Positions 1-6,393 of a stretch of 10,780 nucleotides of DNA are shown in pieces. The stretch covers positions 1-10,780 of the forward strand of contig JAVBMW010000038.1 in NCBI GenBank assembly GCA_031551965.1. The letters run 5' to 3'. This DNA comes from CALVGQ01 sp031551965. Lineage in GTDB: Bacteria; Bacillota_I; Bacilli_A; Erysipelotrichales; Erysipelotrichaceae. Position 1 is the stretch's first letter, and each line of letters opens with the position of its first letter. The translations under genes were made by a program, and so were the position numbers. Under the pieces are notes generated by a model. That model did not search any database, was not told where the DNA came from, and saw only the letters and a list, made by a program, of their open reading frames with translations.

Positions 1-65
1 TCTATTATACCATTTTGAGCATTAAAAAAGGTAAAAAGAGCCACAGTTTTAGGTTGAGCAGTCAT
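1..65 (-). CDS. Unidentified protein, N-terminus only (runs off the window)
   Basis: An ATG at 65-63 (minus strand) follows an AGAGG Shine-Dalgarno with 7-base spacing. It opens a frame with no stop up to the window edge. The visible peptide starts MTAQPKTVALFTFFN and continues to about residue 21. The hydrophobic stretch after residue 7 could be a beta strand or the start of a membrane segment. I do not recognise the family from so few residues. It is divergent from the TetR-family gene at 229, and genes in that position are often the regulator's targets, but nothing here proves it. Confidence 0.6.
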   Translation of the reverse strand, partial: MTAQPKTVALFTFFNAQNGII

Positions 66-102
66 CTTTTTACCTCTTTTAGTTTATCACATTCTCTACA
101 AA

Positions 103-131
103 ATAAAAAGACTGTTGATTTTCTTTGTCAA
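103..131 (-). promoter_or_regulatory. Promoter of the leftward gene
   Basis: On the minus strand a perfect -35 TTGACA (131-126) is followed by a 17-base spacer and TTTTAT (108-103, four of six consensus bases), upstream of the ATG at 65. The promoter lies across a hairpin (CTGTTGA 112-118 / TCAACAG 128-134), which could be an operator or an RNA structure. Confidence 0.45.
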
Positions 132-140
132 CAGCCTGAG

Positions 141-166
141 GTGTAGAAATTTCTACATCTTTTTTT
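141..166 (+). terminator. Terminator-like palindrome between divergent genes
   Basis: An almost perfect palindrome (GTGTAGAAA/TTTCTACAT, 141-158) is followed by a run of T to 166, the form of a plus-strand intrinsic terminator. No plus-strand gene ends here within view; it lies between two divergent promoters and its T-run overlaps the tetR -35. It may instead be an operator or insulate the tetR promoter from antisense read-through. Confidence 0.45.
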
Positions 167-193
167 GACTTTTCATCCGGAATCAATTAAACT
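165..193 (+). promoter_or_regulatory. tetR-hydrolase promoter
   Basis: A -35 TTGACT (165-170), a 17-base spacer and a -10 TAAACT (188-193) stand just upstream of the operator palindrome and the TetR-family gene. Hexamer match and spacing support a vegetative sigma-A promoter. Confidence 0.55.
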
Positions 194-195
194 AA

Positions 196-215
196 TAGTG
201 ACCGCATGGTCACTA
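196..215. promoter_or_regulatory. Palindromic operator, probable TetR binding site
   Basis: A perfect inverted repeat TAGTGACC / GGTCACTA has a 4-base centre (GCAT). It begins 2 bases after the -10, so it covers the expected transcription start, and it ends next to the AAAGGA Shine-Dalgarno of the TetR gene. Size, symmetry and position fit a TetR-family operator giving autorepression. That the gene at 229 encodes the binder is inference. Confidence 0.7.
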
Positions 216-228
216 AAGGAAATGATCA

Positions 229-852
229 ATGATGAATGAACAATTTTTAAATTTGAAACAACATAAAAAAGATAAAATAATATTGGAATCCCTTAAAGAG
301 TTTTCCCTAAAAGGGTATGAAAATGCTTCTACTAATACCATAGTTACAAACTGTGAAATTAGTAAAGGAAGCCTGTTTAAATATTTCAATAATAAAGAAG
401 ATCTCTATTTTTATGTTTTGGATATCGTTATACATGAACAACTTAATTATTTTGAAAGTAAAATAGACTATATTTCAAAAGACTTGTTTGAGAGAATAAT
501 CAAGTATTCAGAGTTGGAATTTTCTTGGTATCTTGATAATCCTTTAAAATACAAGTTGATCGTACAGGCTTTTACTAAAAATAATCATGAGATCTACCCG
601 AAGATAATCAATCGTTATCAACATAAAATGCAAAGCATTTACTATGACTTACTTAAAGATATAGATGTCAAGAACTTCAGATGGAGTTCAGAAAAAACGT
701 TTGAAATATTAAAATGGGTATTGAATGGCTTTAATGATGAGTTTAGAAATAATTTGATGATTGATGAAATTGAAATTGAAAAAGTTAAGCAAGATTATGT
801 TACACGATTATATGAACAACTTATGATCTTAAAGGGAGGAATAGTGAAATAA
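229..852 (+). CDS. TetR/AcrR-family transcriptional regulator
   Basis: The 207-residue length is typical of TetR/AcrR repressors. Residues about 15-62 form the DNA-binding domain: a helix ending in LKEFSLKGYENAS, then the helix-turn-helix with the hallmark ISKGSLFKYFNNKEDL. The rest is helical and variable, as expected for a ligand-binding and dimerisation domain. The first of two adjacent ATGs lies 8 bases from AAAGGA (215-220) and was chosen; the second, at 232, would lose one residue. The gene sits behind a palindromic operator and directly abuts the hydrolase gene (stop 850-852, next ATG 853), so the two are almost surely co-transcribed. The regulator probably represses its own operon, and perhaps the divergent gene at the window edge, until a small ligand binds. 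The ligand cannot be read from sequence. Confidence 0.9.
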   Translation: MMNEQFLNLKQHKKDKIILESLKEFSLKGYENASTNTIVTNCEISKGSLFKYFNNKEDLYFYVLDIVIHEQLNYFESKIDYISKDLFERIIKYSELEFSWYLDNPLKYKLIVQAFTKNNHEIYPKIINRYQHKMQSIYYDLLKDIDVKNFRWSSEKTFEILKWVLNGFNDEFRNNLMIDEIEIEKVKQDYVTRLYEQLMILKGGIVK

Positions 853-1662
853 ATGTTATGGAACGCTAAAAACGAAACCGTATGTTTTAATGATAAAGAA
901 ATGAATTATGCGAAGTTTGGAAGTGGAGGTAAAACATTGATCCTGATTCCTGGCTTAGGTGATGGGCTAACGACAGTGAAAGGAAAGGCGGTTTTCTTGG
1001 CATATAGTTATCGCAAGTTCACAAAAGATTATACAGTGTATGTTTTTAGTCGAGCCAATCAACTGTCGCCAAAAACTTCTACAAGACAAATGGCAACTGA
1101 ACTTGCAGAAGCAATGAAAATCCTTGAGCTTGAAAAGGCTGATGTATGTGGAATATCGCAAGGAGGTATGATTGCACAATATTTAGCGATCGACCATCCT
1201 GAAATTGTAAATAAGCTTGTATTGGGAGTAACGCTTGCACAACAAAATGAAATGGTTGATCAAGTAGTAAATCAGTGGATAGAAATGGCACAAAGAAACG
1301 ATTATAAAAGTTTGATCATTGATACTGCCGAAAAATCTTATTCAGAAAAAACATTGAAAAAATACAGAATGATGTATCCCATTTTGACTAAGTTTGGTCA
1401 ACCTCAAAACTTTGAGCGTTTTCTGATTCAAGCAAATAGTTGTCTCAATCATAACTCTATCAATGAATTACACAAGATCAAATGTCCAACGCTGATTTTG
1501 GGTGGACAAAACGATTTGATCGTAGGAGTCAAGGCATCTATTGAATTAAATGAAAAGATTCAAGGAAGTGAATTGTTGATTTTTGATGGTCTAGGACATG
1601 CCGCTTATGAAGAAACTGAATCATTTAATGATAAAATATTAAGTTTTTTAATAGAAAAATAA
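853..1662 (+). CDS. Alpha/beta-fold hydrolase
   Basis: This 269-residue protein has the full alpha/beta hydrolase signature. The oxyanion segment LILIPGLGD is near residues 29-37, the nucleophile elbow G-I-S-Q-G is at 100-104 (Ser102), the acid is Asp221 in LGGQNDLIVG, and the histidine is His249 in GLGHAAYEE. The catalytic triad is therefore intact. There is no signal peptide or membrane helix, so it is a cytosolic esterase, lipase or related C-C hydrolase; the substrate is not evident. It starts at the base after the TetR gene's stop. Its Shine-Dalgarno (GGGAGG, about 834-839) lies 13 bases back inside tetR, so translation is likely coupled. An intrinsic terminator follows at once. The pair resembles regulator-enzyme modules that detoxify or use a small ester-like compound. 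Confidence 0.88.
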   Translation: MLWNAKNETVCFNDKEMNYAKFGSGGKTLILIPGLGDGLTTVKGKAVFLAYSYRKFTKDYTVYVFSRANQLSPKTSTRQMATELAEAMKILELEKADVCGISQGGMIAQYLAIDHPEIVNKLVLGVTLAQQNEMVDQVVNQWIEMAQRNDYKSLIIDTAEKSYSEKTLKKYRMMYPILTKFGQPQNFERFLIQANSCLNHNSINELHKIKCPTLILGGQNDLIVGVKASIELNEKIQGSELLIFDGLGHAAYEETESFNDKILSFLIEK

Positions 1663-1663
1663 G

Positions 1664-1689
1664 AAAATAGCGAAAAAAGCTATTTTTTT
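1664..1689 (+). terminator. Intrinsic terminator of the tetR-hydrolase operon
   Basis: AAAATAGC (1664-1671), a loop of G plus A residues, then GCTATTTT continuing into T to 1689, two bases after the hydrolase stop codon. Confidence 0.85.
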
Positions 1690-1715
1690 CATTTTTGTCC
1701 AAACTTGCATATGGT

Positions 1716-1766
1716 GTACAATACGGAGCCAAAAAACGGGTGTTTTCCGGTGTTTTTGTACAATAC
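1716..1766. repeat. GTACAATAC direct repeat upstream of the SSB-like gene
   Basis: The nonamer GTACAATAC occurs at 1716-1724 and 1758-1766, 42 bases apart (four helical turns). Both copies precede the putative promoter at 1773-1800. They could be activator sites or alternative -10 elements (TACAAT). No function can be assigned from sequence alone. Confidence 0.4.
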
Positions 1767-1772
1767 AGCGAT

Positions 1773-1800
1773 TTGCGATAATTTTTATATTTGTCATAAT
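1773..1800 (+). promoter_or_regulatory. Promoter of the SSB-like gene
   Basis: A -35 TTGCGA (1773-1778), a 16-base spacer and a -10 CATAAT (1795-1800) lie 22 bases before the start codon. The leader is short and carries the GGGAGGG Shine-Dalgarno at 1810-1816. Confidence 0.45.
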
Positions 1801-1821
1801 AGTGCCATAGGGAGGGTTTAT

Positions 1822-2142
1822 ATGTTAAATCAAGTCGTATTAGTCGGAAAAGTGGTCAAGTTACCAGAACTGATCACAACATCAAACGGCAACAAAGTGG
1901 CTTCACTTTTGTTGGAGGTTGATCGCAGTTTTAAAACATCGGAAGGAGTGGTTGAACAGGATATCTTTAATGTACAGTTATGGCGTGGTGTTGCAGAACA
2001 ATGTTGTGATGTCTGCAAATTGGGAAGCTGGCTCGCAATCAAAGGCAGAATCCAGGCACACAATGTGCAAAAAGAAGAAGTTACTTATTTCAACAGTGAA
2101 ATCATTGCGGAAAAAGTAAGCTTCATTTATCCAAAAAACTGA
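1822..2142 (+). CDS. Short single-stranded DNA-binding protein (SSB-like OB fold)
   Basis: The 106-residue product starts MLNQVVLVGKVVKLPEL, the usual N-terminus of bacterial SSB OB folds. It keeps the pattern of strand-turn-strand with an S-N-G turn, VASLLLEVDR, DIFNVQLWRGVAEQC, and GSWLAIKGRIQ. It would bind ssDNA through the OB fold. It ends a few residues after the last strand, so it lacks the glycine-rich linker and the acidic DDDIPF-type tip that recruits replication partners. It is thus a minor or specialised SSB rather than the replicative one. The start at 1822 is fixed by GGGAGGG five bases upstream; an open frame extending back to 1705 has no ribosome site and is not homologous. 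It is probably a single gene. Confidence 0.8.
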   Translation: MLNQVVLVGKVVKLPELITTSNGNKVASLLLEVDRSFKTSEGVVEQDIFNVQLWRGVAEQCCDVCKLGSWLAIKGRIQAHNVQKEEVTYFNSEIIAEKVSFIYPKN

Positions 2143-2170
2143 ATACCTTTTGTAGCATGATTATTAGGCC

Positions 2171-2199
2171 TTGAATAAATTTGAAGACTATGACATAAT
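2171..2199 (+). promoter_or_regulatory. Promoter of the structured leader and PBECR4-like gene
   Basis: TTGAAT (2171-2176), a 17-base spacer and CATAAT (2194-2199) form a good sigma-A promoter. Start would be near 2206, giving a leader of about 210 bases before the ATG at 2417, unusually long and structured. Confidence 0.5.
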
Positions 2200-2245
2200 A
2201 ATTGTGTAGATAGAAAACTATCTGGTGGACTGACACCTAAAATTC

Positions 2246-2349
2246 GATAGACAACCCGGACGAATGGGCCGGAAGTTGGCAGGCAACAGAAAAACCTGAT
2301 AGACAACCCGGACGAATGGGCCGGCAGCTGGCGAACAGCAGAAAAATCA
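2246..2349 (+). repeat. Two 52-bp tandem repeats, GC-rich
   Basis: Copy 1 is 2246-2297 and copy 2 is 2298-2349. The first 27 bases, beginning GATAGACAACCCGG, are identical; the remaining 25 differ at several places. Each copy carries CCGG-ACGAATGGG-CCGG, able to form a small hairpin. The period of 52 is not a multiple of three, which argues against a coding repeat. Confidence 0.85.
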
Positions 2350-2357
2350 GTCAAACA

Positions 2358-2399
2358 CAAAAGGGAGTTTATACGTTGAGGCGTTTAGGCTCCCTTTTG
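2358..2399 (+). terminator. Long hairpin before the PBECR4-like gene
   Basis: CAAAAGGGAG (2358-2367) pairs with CTCCCTTTTG (2390-2399). The stem continues through G-U, U-A and C-G pairs with one mismatch to a 6-base loop at 2376-2381. The A-tract and U-tract within the stem resemble an intrinsic terminator, although only four T follow the GC part. It may be a terminator or attenuator just ahead of the ribosome site at 2405-2411. Confidence 0.55.
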
Positions 2400-2416
2400 A
2401 TATGAAAGAGGATATT

Positions 2417-3022
2417 ATGAAGAATACAAATATATGTAAACAGATAATTGAATGTGCAAAGAAATTTGAAATGAAATTAAGAAATAAAAATATACTATTT
2501 GTTTATATTAAAAATGACGAGATCAAATATTTTGAAACGATATTTCTTGCGAATAATTTCGCTCATTTAACAGGTGTTAAGCATAAGTGTAGAAGTAGTT
2601 ATGAGTTCTATGATAAAAGTATTTCCGGTAAGCTAAGTATAAGGGATTTTGATGTACCTGTTGACGGAGTAGTTGAACAAAAATTAAGTGTGTTATTACA
2701 ATTATTAGATATCCCTAAAGCAGCTAAAATGCTAGGTGATTTCAATGATTCAAAAATGCTTCTTTATACTGAGAAAATTATCGGTAATATTTATGGATGT
2801 ATGGGATTTGTATTAGAAGGTAAATATTCAATACCCAATACAATATTAAAGATTGATATACGTGATCTAGTAAATCAACCAGTATCTAGAGTATTAGCGG
2901 TTTTTGTGAAGGATAAAAATTGTCAATATTATGATAAGCCAAGCTATGTCGCAAAAGGGGTGGATGTTGAAGAACTATTAAAAAATAGCGTGTTTGATCA
3001 ATTGTTTGATCGAGTTGCATAG
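2417..3022 (+). CDS. PBECR4-like domain protein (nuclease/toxin-related)
   Basis: I recognise this 201-residue protein as like the PBECR4 family (phage-Barnase-EndoU-ColicinE5/D-RelE-like nuclease 4). The recalled family pattern is visible in order: ILFVYIKNDEIKYFETIFL (27-45), FAHLTG with His50 (48-53), FYDKSISGKLSIRDF (64-78), a DGVVEQKL segment (83-90), and KMLGDFNDSKMLLYTEKIIGN (104-124). A C-terminal LKIDIRDL...SRVLAVFVK block follows. Members occur in phages, integrative elements and polymorphic-toxin contexts and are predicted RNases; catalysis here is unproven. ATG 2417 was preferred to ATG 2402 because AAAGAGG (2405-2411) stands five bases before it. It sits alone between an SSB-like gene and ffh, with no visible immunity or antitoxin partner. 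The structured leader upstream may control it. Confidence 0.65.
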   Translation: MKNTNICKQIIECAKKFEMKLRNKNILFVYIKNDEIKYFETIFLANNFAHLTGVKHKCRSSYEFYDKSISGKLSIRDFDVPVDGVVEQKLSVLLQLLDIPKAAKMLGDFNDSKMLLYTEKIIGNIYGCMGFVLEGKYSIPNTILKIDIRDLVNQPVSRVLAVFVKDKNCQYYDKPSYVAKGVDVEELLKNSVFDQLFDRVA

Positions 3023-3064
3023 TTAAATCAACGGAAATCAAAAAAGTTTAGTTTTTTTTCTTGT

Positions 3065-3092
3065 TTGAAATGAGTTGTGTTTATAGTATAAT
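3065..3092 (+). promoter_or_regulatory. ffh promoter
   Basis: A perfect -10 TATAAT (3087-3092) follows TTGAAA (3065-3070) with a 16-base spacer, 26 bases before the ffh ATG. The T-run at 3052-3059 before it may end upstream transcription, but it has only an A/T stem. Confidence 0.65.
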
Positions 3093-3118
3093 TAACGTTG
3101 CGAAAGGTTGTGAACAAG

Positions 3119-4510
3119 ATGCCATTTGAATCTTTAACAGAAAGATTTAGCAGAGCTTTAAAAAATGTAACAGGTAAAGGAAAGCTCTCTGAAAAAAATA
3201 TGGAAGAAATGCTGAAAGAAGTGCGTTTAGCACTTTTGGAAGCGGATGTTAATTATAGTATTGTCAAAGAATTTTTAGAAGAAGTAAAGAATAAAGCATT
3301 AGGTCAACAAGTTTATGATGCTCTTGATCCGTCACAAATGGTCGTTAAGATCGTTCGTGATGAATTAGTAGAACTGCTTGGAGAAAAAGAAAGTCCTTTA
3401 AAATATAAAGAATCAGGAATCACTACGATTATGATGGTCGGGTTGCAAGGGACTGGGAAGACAACATCGGTTGCTAAAATTGCTCGGTATGTCAAAACTA
3501 AAAATGATCGTAAGCCCCTTTTGATTGCGGCAGATATCATTCGTCCAGCAGCAATTGAACAGCTACAAACACTAGGTAAAAGTATTGATGTTGAAGTCTT
3601 TACTTTAGGTGTTGGAACTAGTGCAGTTGAAACAGTGAAACAGGGATTACAGTATGCTAAAGATAAGGGATATGATACAGTCTTTATCGATACTGCAGGA
3701 CGCTTACACATCGATGAAGAATTGATGGATGAACTTGTTAAGATAAATAAACTTTGCAAAGCAGATAATATCTTATTGACTGTTGATGCCATGACTGGAC
3801 AGGATATTGTAAAAGTTGCCCAATCCTTTAGTGAAACTCTTCCTATTACGGGACTTGTAGTAACTAAATTTGATGGAGATGCCCGTGGCGGTGGAGTATT
3901 ATCAGTTCGAAAGATCACAGGGGTTCCAGTTCAATTTGTAGGGACTGGTGAAAAAATTGATGAAATTGATTTATTTTATCCAGATCGTATGGCTGAAAGA
4001 ATCCTTGGAATGGGAGATATCTTAACTTTAGTTGAACAAGCTCAAGAAAAGATGAATATGAAAGCAGCTGAGGAAAGCGCAGAACGAATGATGTCTGGCA
4101 AGTTTGATTTGAATGATATGCTGATGCAAATTGAACAAATCAATAAAATGGGACCACTTGGAAATGTAATGAAAATGATCCCTGGTTTAAATCAAATGAT
4201 GTCTCAAGTCAATGATGCAGAAGCAGAGAAGTCAATGAAGTTACAAAGAGCGATCATTCAAAGTATGACAAAAGAAGAGAGAAAAGATCCTTCAATTTTA
4301 AGGTCTAACCATAAAAATCGCATTGCCAAAGGTAGTGGAACGACTACTCAAGATGTCAATCGTCTGTTAAATCAGTTTGAAAAAACAAAAACAGCGATGA
4401 AACAAATTTCTGCAATTCAAAAAAGTGGTAATATGGATGCATTAATGAAACAAATGCAAAAAGGTGGCGGACCAAAAATGCCAATGGGCAATAAAGGTCG
4501 TCGTTGGTAA
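3119..4510 (+). CDS. ffh: Signal recognition particle GTPase Ffh
   Basis: This 463-residue protein binds 4.5S/scRNA and signal sequences of nascent proteins and delivers ribosomes to FtsY at the membrane. The N domain spans about 1-95. The G domain has the P-loop GLQGTGKTT (108-116), DTAGR (191-195) and TKFDGDARGG (249-258). The methionine-rich M domain (about 300-463) includes MGPLGNVMKMIPG and an RNA-binding helix region with many Met and Lys. It begins with canonical MPFESLTERF, so ATG 3119 is right; an in-frame TTG at 3098 would add seven non-homologous residues. GAAAGG about 11 bases upstream is the likely ribosome site. The usual Firmicutes partner ylxM is absent; the PBECR4-like gene stands there instead. 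It has its own promoter and is followed by a terminator. Confidence 0.97.
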   Translation: MPFESLTERFSRALKNVTGKGKLSEKNMEEMLKEVRLALLEADVNYSIVKEFLEEVKNKALGQQVYDALDPSQMVVKIVRDELVELLGEKESPLKYKESGITTIMMVGLQGTGKTTSVAKIARYVKTKNDRKPLLIAADIIRPAAIEQLQTLGKSIDVEVFTLGVGTSAVETVKQGLQYAKDKGYDTVFIDTAGRLHIDEELMDELVKINKLCKADNILLTVDAMTGQDIVKVAQSFSETLPITGLVVTKFDGDARGGGVLSVRKITGVPVQFVGTGEKIDEIDLFYPDRMAERILGMGDILTLVEQAQEKMNMKAAEESAERMMSGKFDLNDMLMQIEQINKMGPLGNVMKMIPGLNQMMSQVNDAEAEKSMKLQRAIIQSMTKEERKDPSILRSNHKNRIAKGSGTTTQDVNRLLNQFEKTKTAMKQISAIQKSGNMDALMKQMQKGGGPKMPMGNKGRRW

Positions 4511-4525
4511 AAAATAAATGTAATC

Positions 4526-4555
4526 AAGGTGTCAAGTAAAAATGCTTGACACCTT
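4526..4555 (+). terminator. ffh terminator hairpin, also holding the rpsP -35
   Basis: AAGGTGTCAAG (4526-4536) and CTTGACACCTT (4545-4555) form a perfect 11-bp stem with an 8-base loop, 15 bases after the ffh stop. The tail ATAATTATAT is not a pure T-run, so termination may be partial. The right arm contains TTGACA of the next promoter. Confidence 0.65.
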
Positions 4556-4573
4556 ATAATTATATGGTATTAT
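4546..4573 (+). promoter_or_regulatory. rpsP operon promoter
   Basis: TTGACA (4546-4551), a 16-base spacer and TATTAT (4568-4573) form a strong promoter 34 bases ahead of rpsP. Its -35 lies in the descending arm of the ffh terminator stem. Confidence 0.65.
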
Positions 4574-4607
4574 AAATGAGGTAAAACTTAAAAGGAGATC
4601 AATAACT

Positions 4608-4880
4608 ATGGCAGTTAAATTAAGACTAAAAAGAATGGGAGCTAAAAAAGCACCTTTCTATCGTATCGTTGCAGCAGATTCTCGTTCACCTCGTGATGGA
4701 CGTGATATCGAAACTATCGGAACATACAACCCAACTACTAATCCAGCAGAAGTACGTGTTGACGCTGAATTAGCTATGAAATGGTTGAACAATGGTGCTC
4801 AACCTTCTGATACAGTACGTAATATCTTATCTAAAGAAGGCATCATGAAACGCTACCACGAAGAAAAGAACGCTAAATAA
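4608..4880 (+). CDS. rpsP: 30S ribosomal protein S16
   Basis: The 90-residue length is normal for S16. It begins MAVKLRLKRMGAKKAPFYRIVAAD and contains SPRDGRDIETIGTYNP, both signature S16 blocks, followed by the conserved A-x-x-W-L-x-x-G-A-Q-P-S-D-T-V segment. It binds 16S rRNA in the 30S body and is needed for early assembly. AGGAG about 10 bases upstream fixes the start. It heads the operon rpsP-khpA-rimM-trmD, a common Firmicutes arrangement joining 30S maturation with tRNA modification; codon choice looks optimised (many CGT, GGT, AAC). Confidence 0.98.
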   Translation: MAVKLRLKRMGAKKAPFYRIVAADSRSPRDGRDIETIGTYNPTTNPAEVRVDAELAMKWLNNGAQPSDTVRNILSKEGIMKRYHEEKNAK

Positions 4881-4882
4881 GT

Positions 4883-5131
4883 ATGACAGATTTAGAAAAA
4901 ACTTTATATGACTTGGTTTATCCTATCGCTGAAGATAAGGATGCAGTTTCTGTAAAGAACATGCCAAGTTTAAATGAAAATGAAGTTATTCTTTATGTCT
5001 ATGCAAAAAGTGAAGATGTTGCTCGTTTAATTGGTCGTCAAGGAACGATGGCTACAGCTTTACGTCAAATGATGTCGATTGCTTCTCGTTTAGAAGATAA
5101 GAAAATTACGATTAAATTTGAATCATATTAG
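4883..5131 (+). CDS. khpA: KH-domain RNA-binding protein KhpA (YlqC)
   Basis: This 82-residue single KH-domain protein has the nucleic-acid gripping GxxG loop as G-R-Q-G (51-54) inside ARLIGRQGTMATALRQM. KhpA forms dimers with itself and with KhpB (Jag/EloR) and binds many transcripts; in streptococci the pair controls cell elongation. The start lies two bases after the rpsP stop with no clear Shine-Dalgarno, so it is probably translated by coupling to rpsP. A small hairpin immediately after its stop may reduce read-through to rimM. Confidence 0.93.
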   Translation: MTDLEKTLYDLVYPIAEDKDAVSVKNMPSLNENEVILYVYAKSEDVARLIGRQGTMATALRQMMSIASRLEDKKITIKFESY

Positions 5132-5153
5132 AGGATGCATTGCATCCTTTTTT
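5132..5153 (+). terminator. Attenuator-like hairpin between khpA and rimM
   Basis: AGGATGC (5132-5138), loop ATT, GCATCCT (5142-5148) and then T to 5153. It starts at the base after the khpA stop and lies inside an operon, so it is more likely a partial terminator, lowering rimM-trmD output relative to rpsP, than an operon end. Confidence 0.7.
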
Positions 5154-5173
5154 AAAATTTTGGAGGATTTTTT

Positions 5174-5674
5174 ATGGAATACATTAAAATTGGTACACTG
5201 TTAAAACCGTTTGGTTTAAAAGGAGAAATGAAAGTTTATCCTCATACTGAATTTGTTGAAGAGCGTTTTGCGAAAGGAAATATTATTTATTTTGGTGATG
5301 AAAAAAAGCCTTTTGAAATTATCTCTTTTCGTATACATAAAGAAACTCCTTTAGTTGTATTCAAAGGATATGATGATATCAATCTGATAGAAAAATATAC
5401 TCGTACCGATTTATATATAAAAGAAAGCGAGAGACCAAAACTGAAGCAAGGTGAATATTACTTCTCTGAGCTGAAAGGATTGGAAGTACTGGATGAAACA
5501 GGAACAGTCTTGGGATTTGTTTTACAAGTTGAAGAAGGGTTGGCTCACAATCATTTGCGCATTGAAAAATTAGATAAAACAACGGCTCTTATTCCTTATG
5601 TTGATGCATTTATTAAAAAAGTAGATCTTAATACGAAACGAATCATTATACGCATAATTGAGGGACTACTATGA
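5174..5674 (+). CDS. rimM: 16S rRNA processing protein RimM
   Basis: RimM binds S19 and 16S rRNA and helps mature the 30S head. The 166 residues hold an N-terminal barrel opening IKIGTLLKPFGLKGEMKVYPHTEF (about 4-27). A C-terminal PRC-barrel begins YYFSELKGLEVLDETG (about 93-108) and includes LIPYVDAFIKKVDL near the end, all usual for the family. GGAGG seven bases upstream fixes the start. Its stop overlaps the trmD start by four bases (ATGA), showing translational coupling. Confidence 0.96.
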   Translation: MEYIKIGTLLKPFGLKGEMKVYPHTEFVEERFAKGNIIYFGDEKKPFEIISFRIHKETPLVVFKGYDDINLIEKYTRTDLYIKESERPKLKQGEYYFSELKGLEVLDETGTVLGFVLQVEEGLAHNHLRIEKLDKTTALIPYVDAFIKKVDLNTKRIIIRIIEGLL

Positions 5675-6393
5675 AAATAACAATTCTAACTTTATTTCCA
5701 ACGATGTTTGATGGATTTAAAAATGAGTCGATCATTAAACGAGCATTAGAAAAAAATCAAGTAGATATTGAAATTGTTGATATTCGTCCATTTAGTGAAA
5801 ACAAGCATAAAAGTGTTGATGATACACCCTATGGTGGTGGTCAAGGAATGGTAATGCGGTGTCAGCCAGTAGTAGATGCATTGGATGCAGTAAAAAGTGT
5901 AAATTCAAAATCATTTTTAATGGCGCCATTTGGAAAAAAATTGGATCAAAGATTAGTTCGCCAATTATCACAAGAGGAACATTTGATATTGGTATGTGGT
6001 CATTATGAAGGCTTGGATGCGCGTATTGAAAATTACGTTGATGGTGCTTTAAGTATTGGAGATTTTATATTAACTGGCGGTGAACTTGCGTCCATGGTCA
6101 TAGCTGATGCAATCACTAGAACTCTTGATGGGGTGATTGTAGAGGCTAGTCATTTGGATGAATCTTTTGAAAATGATTTATTAGAATATCCTCAATATAC
6201 AAAACCTGATCATTTTAGAGGTTATGATGTACCGGAAGTTCTATTATCTGGTCATCATAAAAACATTGAGAGATATCGTTTAAAAGAATCGCTTAGAAGA
6301 ACGCTTCAATATCGTCCTGATTTATTAGAAAAAAGAAGTTTGTCACAGGAAGAAGAAAAGTTACTTCAAGAAATTAAAGAGGAAGAAATCTAG
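5671..6393 (+). CDS. trmD: tRNA (guanine-N1)-methyltransferase TrmD
   Basis: TrmD uses S-adenosylmethionine to make m1G37 next to the anticodon of tRNAs reading CNN codons, preventing +1 frameshifts. The 240-residue length is standard. Key blocks: LTLFPTMFDGF (7-17), DDTPYGGGQGMVM (50-62), the trefoil-knot SAM site CGHYEGLDARIE (109-120) and ALSIGDFILTGGELA (126-140), and the C-terminal YPQYTKP...VPEVLLSGHH tRNA-binding region (173-196). The gene ends in a GAA-rich tail whose codons form the left arm of the terminator. rplS, often next in Firmicutes, does not follow; a convergent tatD does. Confidence 0.97.
   Translation: MKITILTLFPTMFDGFKNESIIKRALEKNQVDIEIVDIRPFSENKHKSVDDTPYGGGQGMVMRCQPVVDALDAVKSVNSKSFLMAPFGKKLDQRLVRQLSQEEHLILVCGHYEGLDARIENYVDGALSIGDFILTGGELASMVIADAITRTLDGVIVEASHLDESFENDLLEYPQYTKPDHFRGYDVPEVLLSGHHKNIERYRLKESLRRTLQYRPDLLEKRSLSQEEEKLLQEIKEEEI

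Larger units (their letters stand above)
2206..2400 (+). ncRNA. Candidate structured leader or small RNA
   Basis: This stretch has no convincing gene but is dense in structure and GC-richer than its surroundings. In order it holds: a stem CTATC / GATAG (about 2218-2250) enclosing GGTG / CACC; two 52-base repeats rich in CCGG and GGCC; and a long hairpin at 2358-2399. It begins at a promoter and ends 17 bases before a start codon. It could be a regulatory leader (attenuator or riboswitch-like) for the PBECR4-like gene, or an independent small RNA ended by the hairpin. I matched it to no known riboswitch. Confidence 0.35.

Noticed and set aside
1705..1821. N-terminal extension of the SSB-like protein
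   Set aside because: No Shine-Dalgarno at 1705; SSB homology starts at 1822 behind GGGAGGG.
2246..2400. Small coding region across the 52-bp repeats (plus-strand readings such as DRQPGRMGR or DNPDEWAGSW; also a minus-strand frame)
   Set aside because: The period is not a multiple of three, frames lack a start with a ribosome site, and the base pairing is better explained by RNA or DNA structure.
3313..3918. Long open frame opposite ffh
   Set aside because: It is an antisense shadow of the Ffh G domain, low-complexity Ser/Thr-rich, without a ribosome site.
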